From contig JBGOUJ010000051.1 of assembly GCA_041477005.1 (NCBI GenBank), positions 1-21,421 on the forward strand: a DNA stretch of 21,421 nucleotides, written 5' to 3'. The stretch comes from JBGOUJ01 sp041477005. Its GTDB lineage: Bacteria; Acidobacteriota; Terriglobia; Bryobacterales; JACQDG01. Of this stretch, positions 6,222-15,122 are shown in pieces; the stretch's first letter is position 1; the number at the start of each line of letters is the position of its first letter. The notes under the pieces were generated by a model. That model saw nothing but the letters and a program-made list of their open reading frames with translations. It made no database searches and was not told the origin of the DNA. The position numbers and the translations under genes were made by a program.

Positions 6222-7396
6222 CGCCGCCCGCGGGATACCGCTTCGCTTCGAGCTACGCGGGCATTCGAAAGACCGCCCAGGACGATCTGGCCCTGATGGT
6301 CTCCGATCGGCGGGCGGCGGCGGCCGCTGTTTTCACGAGCAATCTGGTCAAAGCGGCCCCGGTCACCGTCTCCGCCGCACATCTGGCCCAATCCAAAGGA
6401 TGGGCGCGGGCCATCGTGGCCAACGCCGGCAATGCCAATTGCGCCACCCCGAATGGCCTCCGCGTGGCGCGCGCGACAGCCCGGGCCGCCGCGGAGCTGC
6501 TGGGCGTCCGGGAGCGGGAAGTGCTGCTCGCCTCGACCGGAGTGATCGGCGTGCCGCTCGATGAAAAGCTGATCGGGAACGCTCTGCCGCGCCTGGCGGC
6601 ATCGCTCGCCGCGGAGAACTTCGAGGCCGTTTCGAGAGCCATCCTGACCACCGACACGACGCCCAAGACGGCCGTGGCCGAAGTCCGGCTCCGGGCCGGC
6701 GCGGTGCGGGTCGCCGGCATGGTGAAGGGCGCCGGCATGATCCATCCCCGCATGGCGACGATGCTCAGCTTCATTTTCTGCGACGCCGATCTGAAGCCTC
6801 CGGAGCTGCGGCCGATGTTGAAGGCCGCCGTCGAGCGAAGCTTCAACCGCATCTCGGTCGACGGCGACACCTCGACCAACGACACGGTCTTTCTTCTGGC
6901 CAACGGCGCTTCCGATGTGCGGCCGGTGGGACGCGAGAGAGCGCTCGTCGCGGCCGCCCTCGGAGAGGTCGCCGAGCAGCTCGCGGTGGCCATCGCGCGG
7001 GACGGCGAAGGGGCGCGAAAGCTCCTGACCATCGAGATCGAAGGAGCGTCGAGCGACCGGGCGGCCGTCGCGATGGCCCGCGCTATCGCCAACTCGCCCC
7101 TGGTCAAGACGGCGCTCGCCGGCGCCGATCCCAACTGGGGCCGGATCCTCTCGGCCGCCGGCAGCTCCGGCGTCATCTTCGATCCGGCCCGGGTGGACAT
7201 CGCTCTGAACGGCTTCGCCGTCTGCCGACGGGGCACGGCGGCCGAATTTTCCGAGGACCAGGTGAAGCGGTCGCTCGAAGCACGGGAATCGACGCTACGG
7301 CTCTCGATTCGGGGCAAGGGAAAAGGCCGCGCCCAATTTTGGACCTGCGATCTGACCGAGGACTACATCCGCATCAATGCCAGCTATCGCACATAA
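6218..7396 (+). CDS. argJ: Bifunctional ornithine acetyltransferase / N-acetylglutamate synthase
   Basis: ArgJ transfers acetyl from N-acetylornithine to glutamate, recycling the acetyl group in arginine synthesis; bifunctional forms also use acetyl-CoA. The 392-residue precursor cleaves itself into alpha and beta chains. The cleavage segment is GAGMIHPRMATML with the nucleophile Thr181 after Ala180. Other conserved parts are ANAGNANC near 69-75, STGVIG at 106-111, TTDTTPK at 144-150, DPNWGRI, and the C-terminal DYIRINASYRT. The usual GSGMI is GAGMI here, a mild change. The start is GTG with a good ribosome binding site. The sequence alone cannot show whether it is bifunctional. Confidence 0.96.
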   Translation: MTPPAGYRFASSYAGIRKTAQDDLALMVSDRRAAAAAVFTSNLVKAAPVTVSAAHLAQSKGWARAIVANAGNANCATPNGLRVARATARAAAELLGVREREVLLASTGVIGVPLDEKLIGNALPRLAASLAAENFEAVSRAILTTDTTPKTAVAEVRLRAGAVRVAGMVKGAGMIHPRMATMLSFIFCDADLKPPELRPMLKAAVERSFNRISVDGDTSTNDTVFLLANGASDVRPVGRERALVAAALGEVAEQLAVAIARDGEGARKLLTIEIEGASSDRAAVAMARAIANSPLVKTALAGADPNWGRILSAAGSSGVIFDPARVDIALNGFAVCRRGTAAEFSEDQVKRSLEARESTLRLSIRGKGKGRAQFWTCDLTEDYIRINASYRT

Positions 7397-7406
7397 GACA
7401 AAAGGA

Positions 7407-7874
7407 ATGCCCCTTACCTTAATTTTTGCCTTTTGCCTTTTGCAATTTGCCTTTTGCCTTGCCCCCTCTGCCCTTTGCCTTTTTCCCCCGCAGGCTCGGG
7501 CGCGGGGCGCCTCCGACGCCGACAGGATCAGCGCGGTGCTGCTCGATCTGAGCTCGGCGCTCGAAGAAAGCAGCGCCGCGCGCTTTCTCGACCAGGTGGA
7601 TCGCCGGCGCTGTCCCGATTACGCGGCCCTCGAAGAGAGCGTGGTCGCGCTGCTTGCCCAATTCGAGGTAGGATCGTCCGTAGGGGTCAGCGAGCAAACC
7701 AAGAACGGGGATGGTTACGACCTGAAGCTCGACTGGATGCTCGAATTGAAGCCGGCCAGCGGTGGGGGCGCCTCCCGGCGGCGGCGAGACACCGTCAACT
7801 GCCGCATCGAGCCGAGCGGCAAGCGATGGACGGTCACGCGGCTCGAGCCGGCGAAATTTTTCAGCCCGTTATGA
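7407..7874 (+). CDS. Small exported NTF2-like protein with repeat-derived signal peptide
   Basis: The 155-residue product starts MPLTLIFAFCLLQFAFC. It has a hydrophobic stretch to about residue 28 and a likely signal peptidase I site after QARA (residue 33). The mature part (SALEESSAARFLDQVD, VVALLAQFEVGSSVGV, LDWMLELK, WTVTRLEPAKFFSPL) has the helix-then-curved-sheet pattern of NTF2/SnoaL-like folds known from acidobacterial exported proteins; function is unknown. Oddly, the signal is encoded by TTTTGCC heptamers of the dispersed repeat seen in two spacers. Either the repeat supplied the signal or the true start lies after it. The downstream MFS gene overlaps its stop by 4 bases, which supports real translation. 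An in-frame ATG at 7377 inside argJ is an alternative start. Confidence 0.8.
   Translation: MPLTLIFAFCLLQFAFCLAPSALCLFPPQARARGASDADRISAVLLDLSSALEESSAARFLDQVDRRRCPDYAALEESVVALLAQFEVGSSVGVSEQTKNGDGYDLKLDWMLELKPASGGGASRRRRDTVNCRIEPSGKRWTVTRLEPAKFFSPL
7411..7490 (-). repeat. GGCAAAA / TTTTGCC repeat, copy 3, inside a signal-peptide coding region
   Basis: The plus strand reads TTTTTGCCTTTTGCCTTTTG, then degenerate units (CAATTTGCC, TTTTGCC, TTGCC, CCCTTTGCC) out to TTTTTCCCCC. On the minus strand it ends GGCAAAAGGCAAAAATTAAG, resembling the end of copy 1. It is the longest and most degenerate of the three copies. It lies entirely within the 5' coding part of the exported NTF2-like gene, antisense to the GGCAAAA orientation. 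Confidence 0.7.
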
Positions 7875-9118
7875 AACCATTACCCGACCTGGTCGGTTTG
7901 GAATGCGAAGCGCAGGAGGCCGCCCGGCTCCCGGCGGCGACCGCCCCTTCGGAGGGCGGGACCAGGCGCCTGGTGCTGCTTTCCTGCGGCCACTTTTGCA
8001 TCGATCTTTATTCGAGCGCCCTGGGCGCTTTGCAGCCACTGCTCGCGGCACGCTACGGGCTCTCGCTCCTGCAAGCGGGCATCCTGGGAGGCCTGCTTTC
8101 GTTTTCCTCGTCGGTGATGCAGCCGCTCTACGGCTATCTCTCCGACCGGCTGCATTTTCGCGGCTTCACGGTTCTCGCGCCCTTCGTCGCGGGTCTGTTC
8201 ATTTCGAGCCTCGGTCTCGCGCCCAACTATCGAACGCTGCTGCTGCTGGTCTTTCTGGGCTGCGTCGGGATCGCCGCGTTCCATCCCCAGGGGACCGCCC
8301 ACGCCTCGGCCACGCTCCACCAGCGGCGCGGCCTGGCCATGGCGATCTTCATCACCTCCGGCACGATCGGGCTGTCTGCCGGCCCGGTCTACTTTTCGCT
8401 CATCAACTCCTGGCTCGGTTTTGAACGATCCTATTGGGCGGCGCTGCCGGGCCTGGCCATGACGCTGGTGCTCGCCGTGAATCTGCCGGCGCCGCCCCAG
8501 CGCTCCCACGCCGGCGAGGGACGCTTCGACCTGGCCCCGTTTCTGCGGGTCTGGAGGCCGATGCTCCTGCTCTATTTTCTGGTCGTGATCCGGTCCATCA
8601 TCCAGATCGTATTCGCCCAGTTCCTCCCCCTCTATTTCCACCTGGAGCGGGGCTTCTCTATCTCCGCGGCGAGCTACGTGCTCACGCTGTTTCTGTTGAG
8701 CGGGGCGGTGGGAGGCTTCGCCGGCGGCAATTTGGCCGACCGCTTCGGCGGGCGGCGGATCGTCATGTTTTCCATGATCTGCTCGGTGCCGTTCCTGGTC
8801 TTGTTTCTGGTCACGCGGGGGTGGACCTCGCTGGCCGCGCTGTGTGCCGGCGGCCTAATCCTGTTTTTCACCATCCCGGTGAACGTGACCATGGCCCAGG
8901 AGCTGGTGCCCACCCAGTCCGGCACCGTCTCGGCGCTGATGATGGGCTTCGCCTGGGGCATGGCGGGCCTGCTCATCATTCCCCTGTTCGGCGGGGTCGC
9001 CGATCACATCGGCTTGCACTCGGCGCTCTGGGGCGTGATCCTGATGCCGCTGGTTGGTTTTGTGCTGGCGGTCCGCTTGCCTGCCGATCATCCTCCCCAA
9101 GCAGCGGTTGCACAATGA
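7871..9118 (+). CDS. MFS transporter, fosmidomycin-resistance (FSR)-like
   Basis: This is a predicted inner-membrane exporter of 415 residues with about twelve hydrophobic segments starting at RLVLLSCGHFCIDLYSSALG. The motif YGYLSDRLHFRG after the second segment is the MFS loop 2-3 signature. FLGCVGIAAFHPQGTAHAS matches the FHPEG-type motif of FSR-like carriers. The repeated loop motif in the second half is GGNLADRFGGRR. FSR relatives export small drugs, but the substrate here cannot be told. The start is ATG 7871, overlapping the previous stop (ATGA). The frame is open far upstream to 7433, but that part lies out of phase within the NTF2-like gene. It ends the plus-strand run and is convergent with the next gene, 17 bases away. 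Confidence 0.9.
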   Translation: MKPLPDLVGLECEAQEAARLPAATAPSEGGTRRLVLLSCGHFCIDLYSSALGALQPLLAARYGLSLLQAGILGGLLSFSSSVMQPLYGYLSDRLHFRGFTVLAPFVAGLFISSLGLAPNYRTLLLLVFLGCVGIAAFHPQGTAHASATLHQRRGLAMAIFITSGTIGLSAGPVYFSLINSWLGFERSYWAALPGLAMTLVLAVNLPAPPQRSHAGEGRFDLAPFLRVWRPMLLLYFLVVIRSIIQIVFAQFLPLYFHLERGFSISAASYVLTLFLLSGAVGGFAGGNLADRFGGRRIVMFSMICSVPFLVLFLVTRGWTSLAALCAGGLILFFTIPVNVTMAQELVPTQSGTVSALMMGFAWGMAGLLIIPLFGGVADHIGLHSALWGVILMPLVGFVLAVRLPADHPPQAAVAQ

Positions 9119-9135
9119 AATCATCCGCTTAGTTT

Positions 9136-10833
9136 TTAGGGCTCACTCGCGAAATAGTAAAGATAGATAGACTTTCCGATGCGGGCATAAGGGGTATGGC
9201 GCTGAAGCCAGGCATACCCAGTACATTCTGGAAAAACTTCAAACAGATTATTCAGGCTGATCGCAATCCATCCCGCTGGACGGTCGCCAGGGGCTAGCGG
9301 AACGACATTGCCCAGATCGAGGACTTCAGGGGATACGAAGCCGAAATAGGAGAGGTGCACCTTATCAATGTTGTGTGCGCGGGCGTAACGCGCGAGGCGC
9401 GCGAGGTCCTGGCCCCAGTCCAAGTTGCTGTCCAGCAAGTAGTGAGCTTCGTGGCCGCGGACGAAAGGCGTAAAGTAAGCCAGGTAATCGGGATGAGCCG
9501 CGAGCGAGTCCACCCCGTGCCACAACAGCAGCGCTGCGGCGAGGGCCGCGATGGGGCGTTTCCTGGTGGGGCCATCCCGCGCGAAGAGGGAGGAGCCTAT
9601 CAAGGCTAGAAACGGGAAGATGGGCAGTACGTGGCGTATTCCAATGTCGATCCTGCTCATCATAGCGGCACATAGGATCCCGGCGGCTCCTATTACCGCT
9701 GGCAGGGTGTCCCTCAAGGGCCCGCTGGCGCGCCCGCGAAGCAGACAACCGATCGCCAGCGCGAGTATGAGGAGCAATCCTGGGCTGCTCTTAAGAATCA
9801 GCGCCACGGGAAAGTAGTACCACCAGCCGGACTGGCTCCTCTTTCCTAGCAGATATGCCGCGTGCCCTCCCTTGTTGTGGCGTATCACGCGATGGATGCC
9901 GCGAAAGAGATCCGGAGGCAGGAAACGCGTGTAGTGCGCCAGGAAATACGCTGCGTGGCCCACTCCGGAGTTGGGGTTCACGAGGTCGCCCAGCGCCGCC
10001 TGCGCCTCGCTCTCGGCAGCCGACGGTTGCAGATCGAATCGATAGGCCGCCGCCATGACCAGACATGCTATAGCAGCCAGCACAAGGCCTTGTCCCGCTA
10101 CCGCTCGACGAGGGGGCGCTGGCATCCTCTCGGACCGCCAGGCCAGGCATGCGTACAGCAATAGCACCGGCGGCAAGTACACAAAGGCGGAAAACTTGGA
10201 CGCCAGAGCCAGCCCCAAAGTAATCCCACAAAGCAGGCAAGAGACCAGCCGGGGATTAGAGATCCACCTCCGGAACTCAAACGCAGCGGCAAAGATGGTT
10301 GTTGCGGCAGCGAAATCAGTCGTTGCCAGTGAGGCGTGGGCGAGGATGTTGGGACAGAAGCTCAGCAGGGCTACAGCGGCGAGGCCGGCGTTTGGGCCAT
10401 ACAACAGGGAACTCCAGCGATAGACATAAAAAAACAAAATAGGGGCGAACCACAGGTTGCCCATCCTAGCCAGCGTCAGGAGCTGCCAGTTGCCATCTAT
10501 TTCGCCTATTTCGTCGCCCTTCGTTCGGAAACCTGCAGGAGGATCCGGAAAGACTGGAATGCTTGGCACATCTATTTCGTCTGTTTCGTCGCCCCTCGTT
10601 CGGAAGCCTGCCAGATGAGGGAAAAGGCCGATCACCCATTGGGCCAGAGGCGGGTGCTGCAAATCCCAGCGGGGCTTGCCCTCCCACAGCTCCAGGCCGC
10701 AGGAAAGGTGGCCGCACTCGTCAGCCGTGGCATTGAACTCCCGGTAGGTTAGGGCGACTCGAGCCACGAAAATCCCCAGCAGAAGGACCCATAGGAATTC
10801 TGTCCGAAGGTGGTCGCGAGCCCAGATCCACAT
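9136..10833 (-). CDS. GT-C family membrane glycosyltransferase with duplicated acidic loop peptide
   Basis: This 565-residue multi-pass protein resembles the PMT/ArnT (GT39/GT83) superfamily, which transfers sugars from polyprenyl-phosphate donors on the outer face of the inner membrane. It has a first membrane helix (FLWVLLLGIFVARVAL) and a luminal acidic motif TADE at 36-39, then LQHPPLAQW. About ten further hydrophobic segments follow, then a C-terminal soluble part (DSNLDWGQDLARLARY). Residues 75-88 (AGFRTRGDETDEID) and 100-113 (AGFRTKGDEIGEID) are an internal duplication that looks inserted into the first luminal loop. The start is ATG 10833, preceded by GAGGGG; the open frame to 11121 lies inside the upstream gene. 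Acceptor and sugar are unknown. Confidence 0.85.
   Translation of the reverse strand: MWIWARDHLRTEFLWVLLLGIFVARVALTYREFNATADECGHLSCGLELWEGKPRWDLQHPPLAQWVIGLFPHLAGFRTRGDETDEIDVPSIPVFPDPPAGFRTKGDEIGEIDGNWQLLTLARMGNLWFAPILFFYVYRWSSLLYGPNAGLAAVALLSFCPNILAHASLATTDFAAATTIFAAAFEFRRWISNPRLVSCLLCGITLGLALASKFSAFVYLPPVLLLYACLAWRSERMPAPPRRAVAGQGLVLAAIACLVMAAAYRFDLQPSAAESEAQAALGDLVNPNSGVGHAAYFLAHYTRFLPPDLFRGIHRVIRHNKGGHAAYLLGKRSQSGWWYYFPVALILKSSPGLLLILALAIGCLLRGRASGPLRDTLPAVIGAAGILCAAMMSRIDIGIRHVLPIFPFLALIGSSLFARDGPTRKRPIAALAAALLLWHGVDSLAAHPDYLAYFTPFVRGHEAHYLLDSNLDWGQDLARLARYARAHNIDKVHLSYFGFVSPEVLDLGNVVPLAPGDRPAGWIAISLNNLFEVFPECTGYAWLQRHTPYARIGKSIYLYYFASEP
10494..10536 (-). repeat. 43-bp in-frame repeat, unit A
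   Basis: This unit is 39/43 identical to unit B at 10569-10611. All four differences are transitions and the offset is 75 bases, exactly 25 codons. It encodes AGFRTKGDEIGEID. Within the unit CTATTTCGC/CTATTTCGT is itself a 9-base tandem. Confidence 0.9.
10569..10611 (-). repeat. 43-bp in-frame repeat, unit B
   Basis: This is the partner of the unit at 10494-10536 and encodes AGFRTRGDETDEID. The 32 bases between the units (VPSIPVFPDPP) are not repeated. Confidence 0.9.
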
Positions 10834-10843
10834 GAAGACCCCT

Positions 10844-12583
10844 CTACCACCGCTCCTGTGGCGCCATCTGCGTGAACACCTGCCGATGAAACGGCGGCAG
10901 CCAGGTTGTGTATCGAGCAGGCGGAAACGGCGAATCGAGCAGGCCGGGTAGAGGGGAATACAACACGAAGTAGCGGGGTTCAATACTGGGAGTCTCGTCC
11001 CAGAACCAATACGGCGGCGATACCGCATAGCGACGGCCCTGCTGCGGCCGGTAGGCGCGCGGCGGAATCCGAATCCGTTCATCGTTGACGTGGCCGGATT
11101 GCTCGAGCTCGGTCCAGCCATCGTACTCCAGGCCCGCCGTAATGCGGGTGCGCGGAATGCCCGCGGACGTCAGGCTCGATGCCGCCTGCAGCCTCGCCCG
11201 GCCGGCCGCCAGGTAGTCGTGCGTGGTGGCGACGCCGTATAACGCAAACAACCCTATGGCAACCCAGCCCAGGGCCGGCGGCGCCTGCCTGATCTTTTGG
11301 TAGTGCCACAGCAACGGGACCACGAGAGCCGGCAGGAGCGGAATGACATAGCGATCGAACAGGGCCCCATCGTTAAGGTCGCGATAGAGAATGGCTAGCG
11401 CATAGATAATAGATAATGGAACATAAAGGAAAGCAAACAAACGCGCCGGCGGAACGCCCGCCTGGGCCGGGAAGGAAGCGGCTGGCGTGGGCCCTTTGAG
11501 CCGGCGCCGAAGGCTCTCGAGCAGAACCGCCGCCGAGACGCCGGCGCTGCCGAAAAGAGCCAGCGCCAGCAAGCCGCGAACCGGCCGCGCCAGGATCTCG
11601 GGCTTGAAACCCATCGCCTCCGTTCCGGGATACAGGATCCCGTTTGCCGTAATAATGTTGCCCAGCAGTAGGTCCCCATCGAACACCCAGAGCACCGCTC
11701 CCCAGAGAGCGCCGGAAATCAGCAGACCCAGCGCCAACGCCAGGGGCGCCCGGAGCGAATTTCTCCAACCGGCAAGGTGAATCGACAGGATTGGCAAAAT
11801 CAAGAGCAGGCAGGTCACACCCAACTCCAGCAGCGCCTCGGCCGCTTCCCGCAAGAGGTCGAGCGAAGGAAAGAGCCCGCCCGAATAGGTTTCCGGCCGC
11901 GCATAGGGCTGCGCCTGGTACCAATGAAGGCACATTGCAATCGCCAGCGCTGCGACGCACCAGAGCAAGGCCGTCGCGGCCACCAGCGCCCGGTCCTTTC
12001 GCCGGATCCAGGCCACGCAGGGAAGCAGCAGCAACGGGGCTCCCCAGACAAGCTGGCGCACGGTGCCGCCGCCTACGCCCACCGCCGCTGTAGCGGCGAT
12101 CCAGCCGGAAGCCCGGAGTGCGCTGTTGGCTTGAACGGCCCGCGTGCCGCAGTAAACGCAGGCCAGCCAGAAAAAGAAAGCCGGAATGTCGGTCATGAAA
12201 GAGGCGGCCAGCGGGATGAACAAGGGGGAGAGCGCCACCACCAGCGCGCCGAACAGGGCAAAAGACGGATTCAGGCCTGCGTACCGGGCCAGCCGATACA
12301 GCAGGAGCGCGCATCCGACGGCGAACGGCAACGTCGACAACCGCACCAGGGTGAAGGAGAACCCGAAGAGCTTAATAAGCAGAGCCGCCCACCAGGCCTG
12401 CAAGCCGATCATGGGGACCGCCCAGCCGGTGTAAATGAGATGTCCCGAGGAGGCGAGTTCCCTGGCTATGTAGGTGTACGACCAGTCGTCGTTCACGCCC
12501 ATTTCGAGCACGGGAACGGCGCCGAGGACGCAGGCCGCGACCAGGAGGGCGCCAATGACCGAATAAAGCCGGTCCGTCCGCAT
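10844..12583 (-). CDS. GT-C family membrane glycosyltransferase
   Basis: A 579-residue polytopic membrane protein. The first helix covers about residues 7-27. The luminal motif GVNDDWSY follows at 29-36 and fits the paired acidic residues that bind metal and donor phosphate in GT-C enzymes. About ten hydrophobic segments come next, with SFMTDIPAFFFWL in the middle and a soluble C-terminal tail rich in aromatic residues (YAVSPPYWFWDETPS). It probably transfers a sugar from a lipid-phosphate donor to a periplasmic acceptor; specificity is unknown. The start is ATG 12583 with GGAAGGTGG immediately upstream. The open frame to 12934 is antisense-like low-complexity sequence within the ABC-F gene. 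It lies 10 bases before the second GT-C gene. Confidence 0.85.
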   Translation of the reverse strand: MRTDRLYSVIGALLVAACVLGAVPVLEMGVNDDWSYTYIARELASSGHLIYTGWAVPMIGLQAWWAALLIKLFGFSFTLVRLSTLPFAVGCALLLYRLARYAGLNPSFALFGALVVALSPLFIPLAASFMTDIPAFFFWLACVYCGTRAVQANSALRASGWIAATAAVGVGGGTVRQLVWGAPLLLLPCVAWIRRKDRALVAATALLWCVAALAIAMCLHWYQAQPYARPETYSGGLFPSLDLLREAAEALLELGVTCLLLILPILSIHLAGWRNSLRAPLALALGLLISGALWGAVLWVFDGDLLLGNIITANGILYPGTEAMGFKPEILARPVRGLLALALFGSAGVSAAVLLESLRRRLKGPTPAASFPAQAGVPPARLFAFLYVPLSIIYALAILYRDLNDGALFDRYVIPLLPALVVPLLWHYQKIRQAPPALGWVAIGLFALYGVATTHDYLAAGRARLQAASSLTSAGIPRTRITAGLEYDGWTELEQSGHVNDERIRIPPRAYRPQQGRRYAVSPPYWFWDETPSIEPRYFVLYSPLPGLLDSPFPPARYTTWLPPFHRQVFTQMAPQERW

Positions 12584-12609
12584 TCCACCTTCCGTCCGGG
12601 CAGCCCCGG

Positions 12610-14520
<1,911 letters not shown>

Positions 14521-14560
14521 TTCTTTAGTCTATCAAGGGGTGGAGTACACACGCCGGTAG

Positions 14561-14599
14561 GACAAAAACACAGGCGGCGCGTCGGACAAACGCGCCGCC
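14561..14599 (-). terminator. Intrinsic terminator candidate after the DUF5666-like gene
   Basis: A perfect 9-base GC stem (GGCGGCGCG at 14573-14581 with CGCGCCGCC at 14591-14599) encloses a 9-base loop. On the minus strand it is followed by TGTGTTTTTGTC. Stem plus T-run fits rho-independent termination of the gene ending at 14682 before the ABC-F gene begins. The rest of 14521-14681 shows only a second GGCGCC-rich inverted repeat near 14632. Confidence 0.6.
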
Positions 14600-14681
14600 G
14601 TCCCGCCATAGATTGACGCGATCCCCTTCGCCGGCGCCGCGGGCTGGCGCCAGGTTAGTCGCTGGAAAAACCGCTCTGGAG

Positions 14682-15020
14682 CTACTTCCCTTCTCGGACG
14701 TCGACCCGGGAGGCCACCAGTTGGGTCTTGTCGTTGTACTTGCCCAACACGATGACGCGCCGGCCCTCTTTCACGTCGTCCATTGAGCCAGGCTTGTTGC
14801 GATACGTGTACTTCGTGTCGTCCGTGTAGACGACCTGCCGCTGCATGGTTCCCTTCTGCAGCGTGATGACCTTGGTGTCTTTGTTGATCATGTGGATCGT
14901 TCCGCTAAGGCGCTGATCCTTGGAGTCCGCCTTCTTGTCCTTGGCGTAAACCTGCGTCGCCGTGGACAGCGCCAGAACAACCCCCAGGAACAACCCGATC
15001 AGAATAGACAAGCGTCTCAT
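14682..15020 (-). CDS. Small exported DUF5666-like protein
   Basis: The 112-residue product has a clear signal peptide (MRRLSILIGLFLGVVLALST) with a cleavage site after VYA at residue 26. A small all-beta domain follows: LSGTIHMINKDTKVITLQ, QRQVVYTDDTKYTY, VKEGRRVIVLGKYND, TQLVASRVDVREG. The order of strands is that of the OB-like DUF5666 type. Function is unknown, and it is probably periplasmic. The start is ATG 15020, fixed by the excellent site AAGGAGGGG; an in-frame upstream ATG at 15074 lies before the predicted transcript start. It is divergent from the propeller/PHP gene, and the two share an overlapping promoter. Confidence 0.85.
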   Translation of the reverse strand: MRRLSILIGLFLGVVLALSTATQVYAKDKKADSKDQRLSGTIHMINKDTKVITLQKGTMQRQVVYTDDTKYTYRNKPGSMDDVKEGRRVIVLGKYNDKTQLVASRVDVREGK

Positions 15021-15023
15021 GCA

Positions 15024-15032
15024 CCCCTCCTT
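15024..15032 (-). promoter_or_regulatory. Shine-Dalgarno of the DUF5666-like gene
   Basis: AAGGAGGGG on the minus strand, three bases from the ATG at 15020. It selects this start over the one at 15074. Confidence 0.75.
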
Positions 15033-15038
15033 GTTCAA

Positions 15039-15065
15039 TTGGAACTGCGAACTGCCTACTATAAT
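15039..15065 (+). promoter_or_regulatory. Candidate promoter for the propeller/PHP gene
   Basis: A perfect TATAAT (15060-15065) is preceded by TTGGAA (15039-15044) with a short 15-base spacer. The -10 overlaps that of the opposite promoter by four bases. Transcription would start near 15072, about 50 bases before the ATG at 15123. Confidence 0.5.
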
Positions 15066-15086
15066 CTTCCGCACCGGAAAAGTAAA
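15058..15086 (-). promoter_or_regulatory. Sigma-70 promoter of the DUF5666-like gene
   Basis: On the minus strand TTTACT (15081-15086), a 17-base spacer, then TATAGT (15058-15063). The -10 matches the consensus at five of six positions and the -35 at four of six. The predicted start near 15051 leaves a leader of about 30 bases that includes the strong ribosome binding site. Confidence 0.65.
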
Positions 15087-15122
15087 GTGCTTTCGGGCGC
15101 TTTTTGCGATACTGGGCGACGG

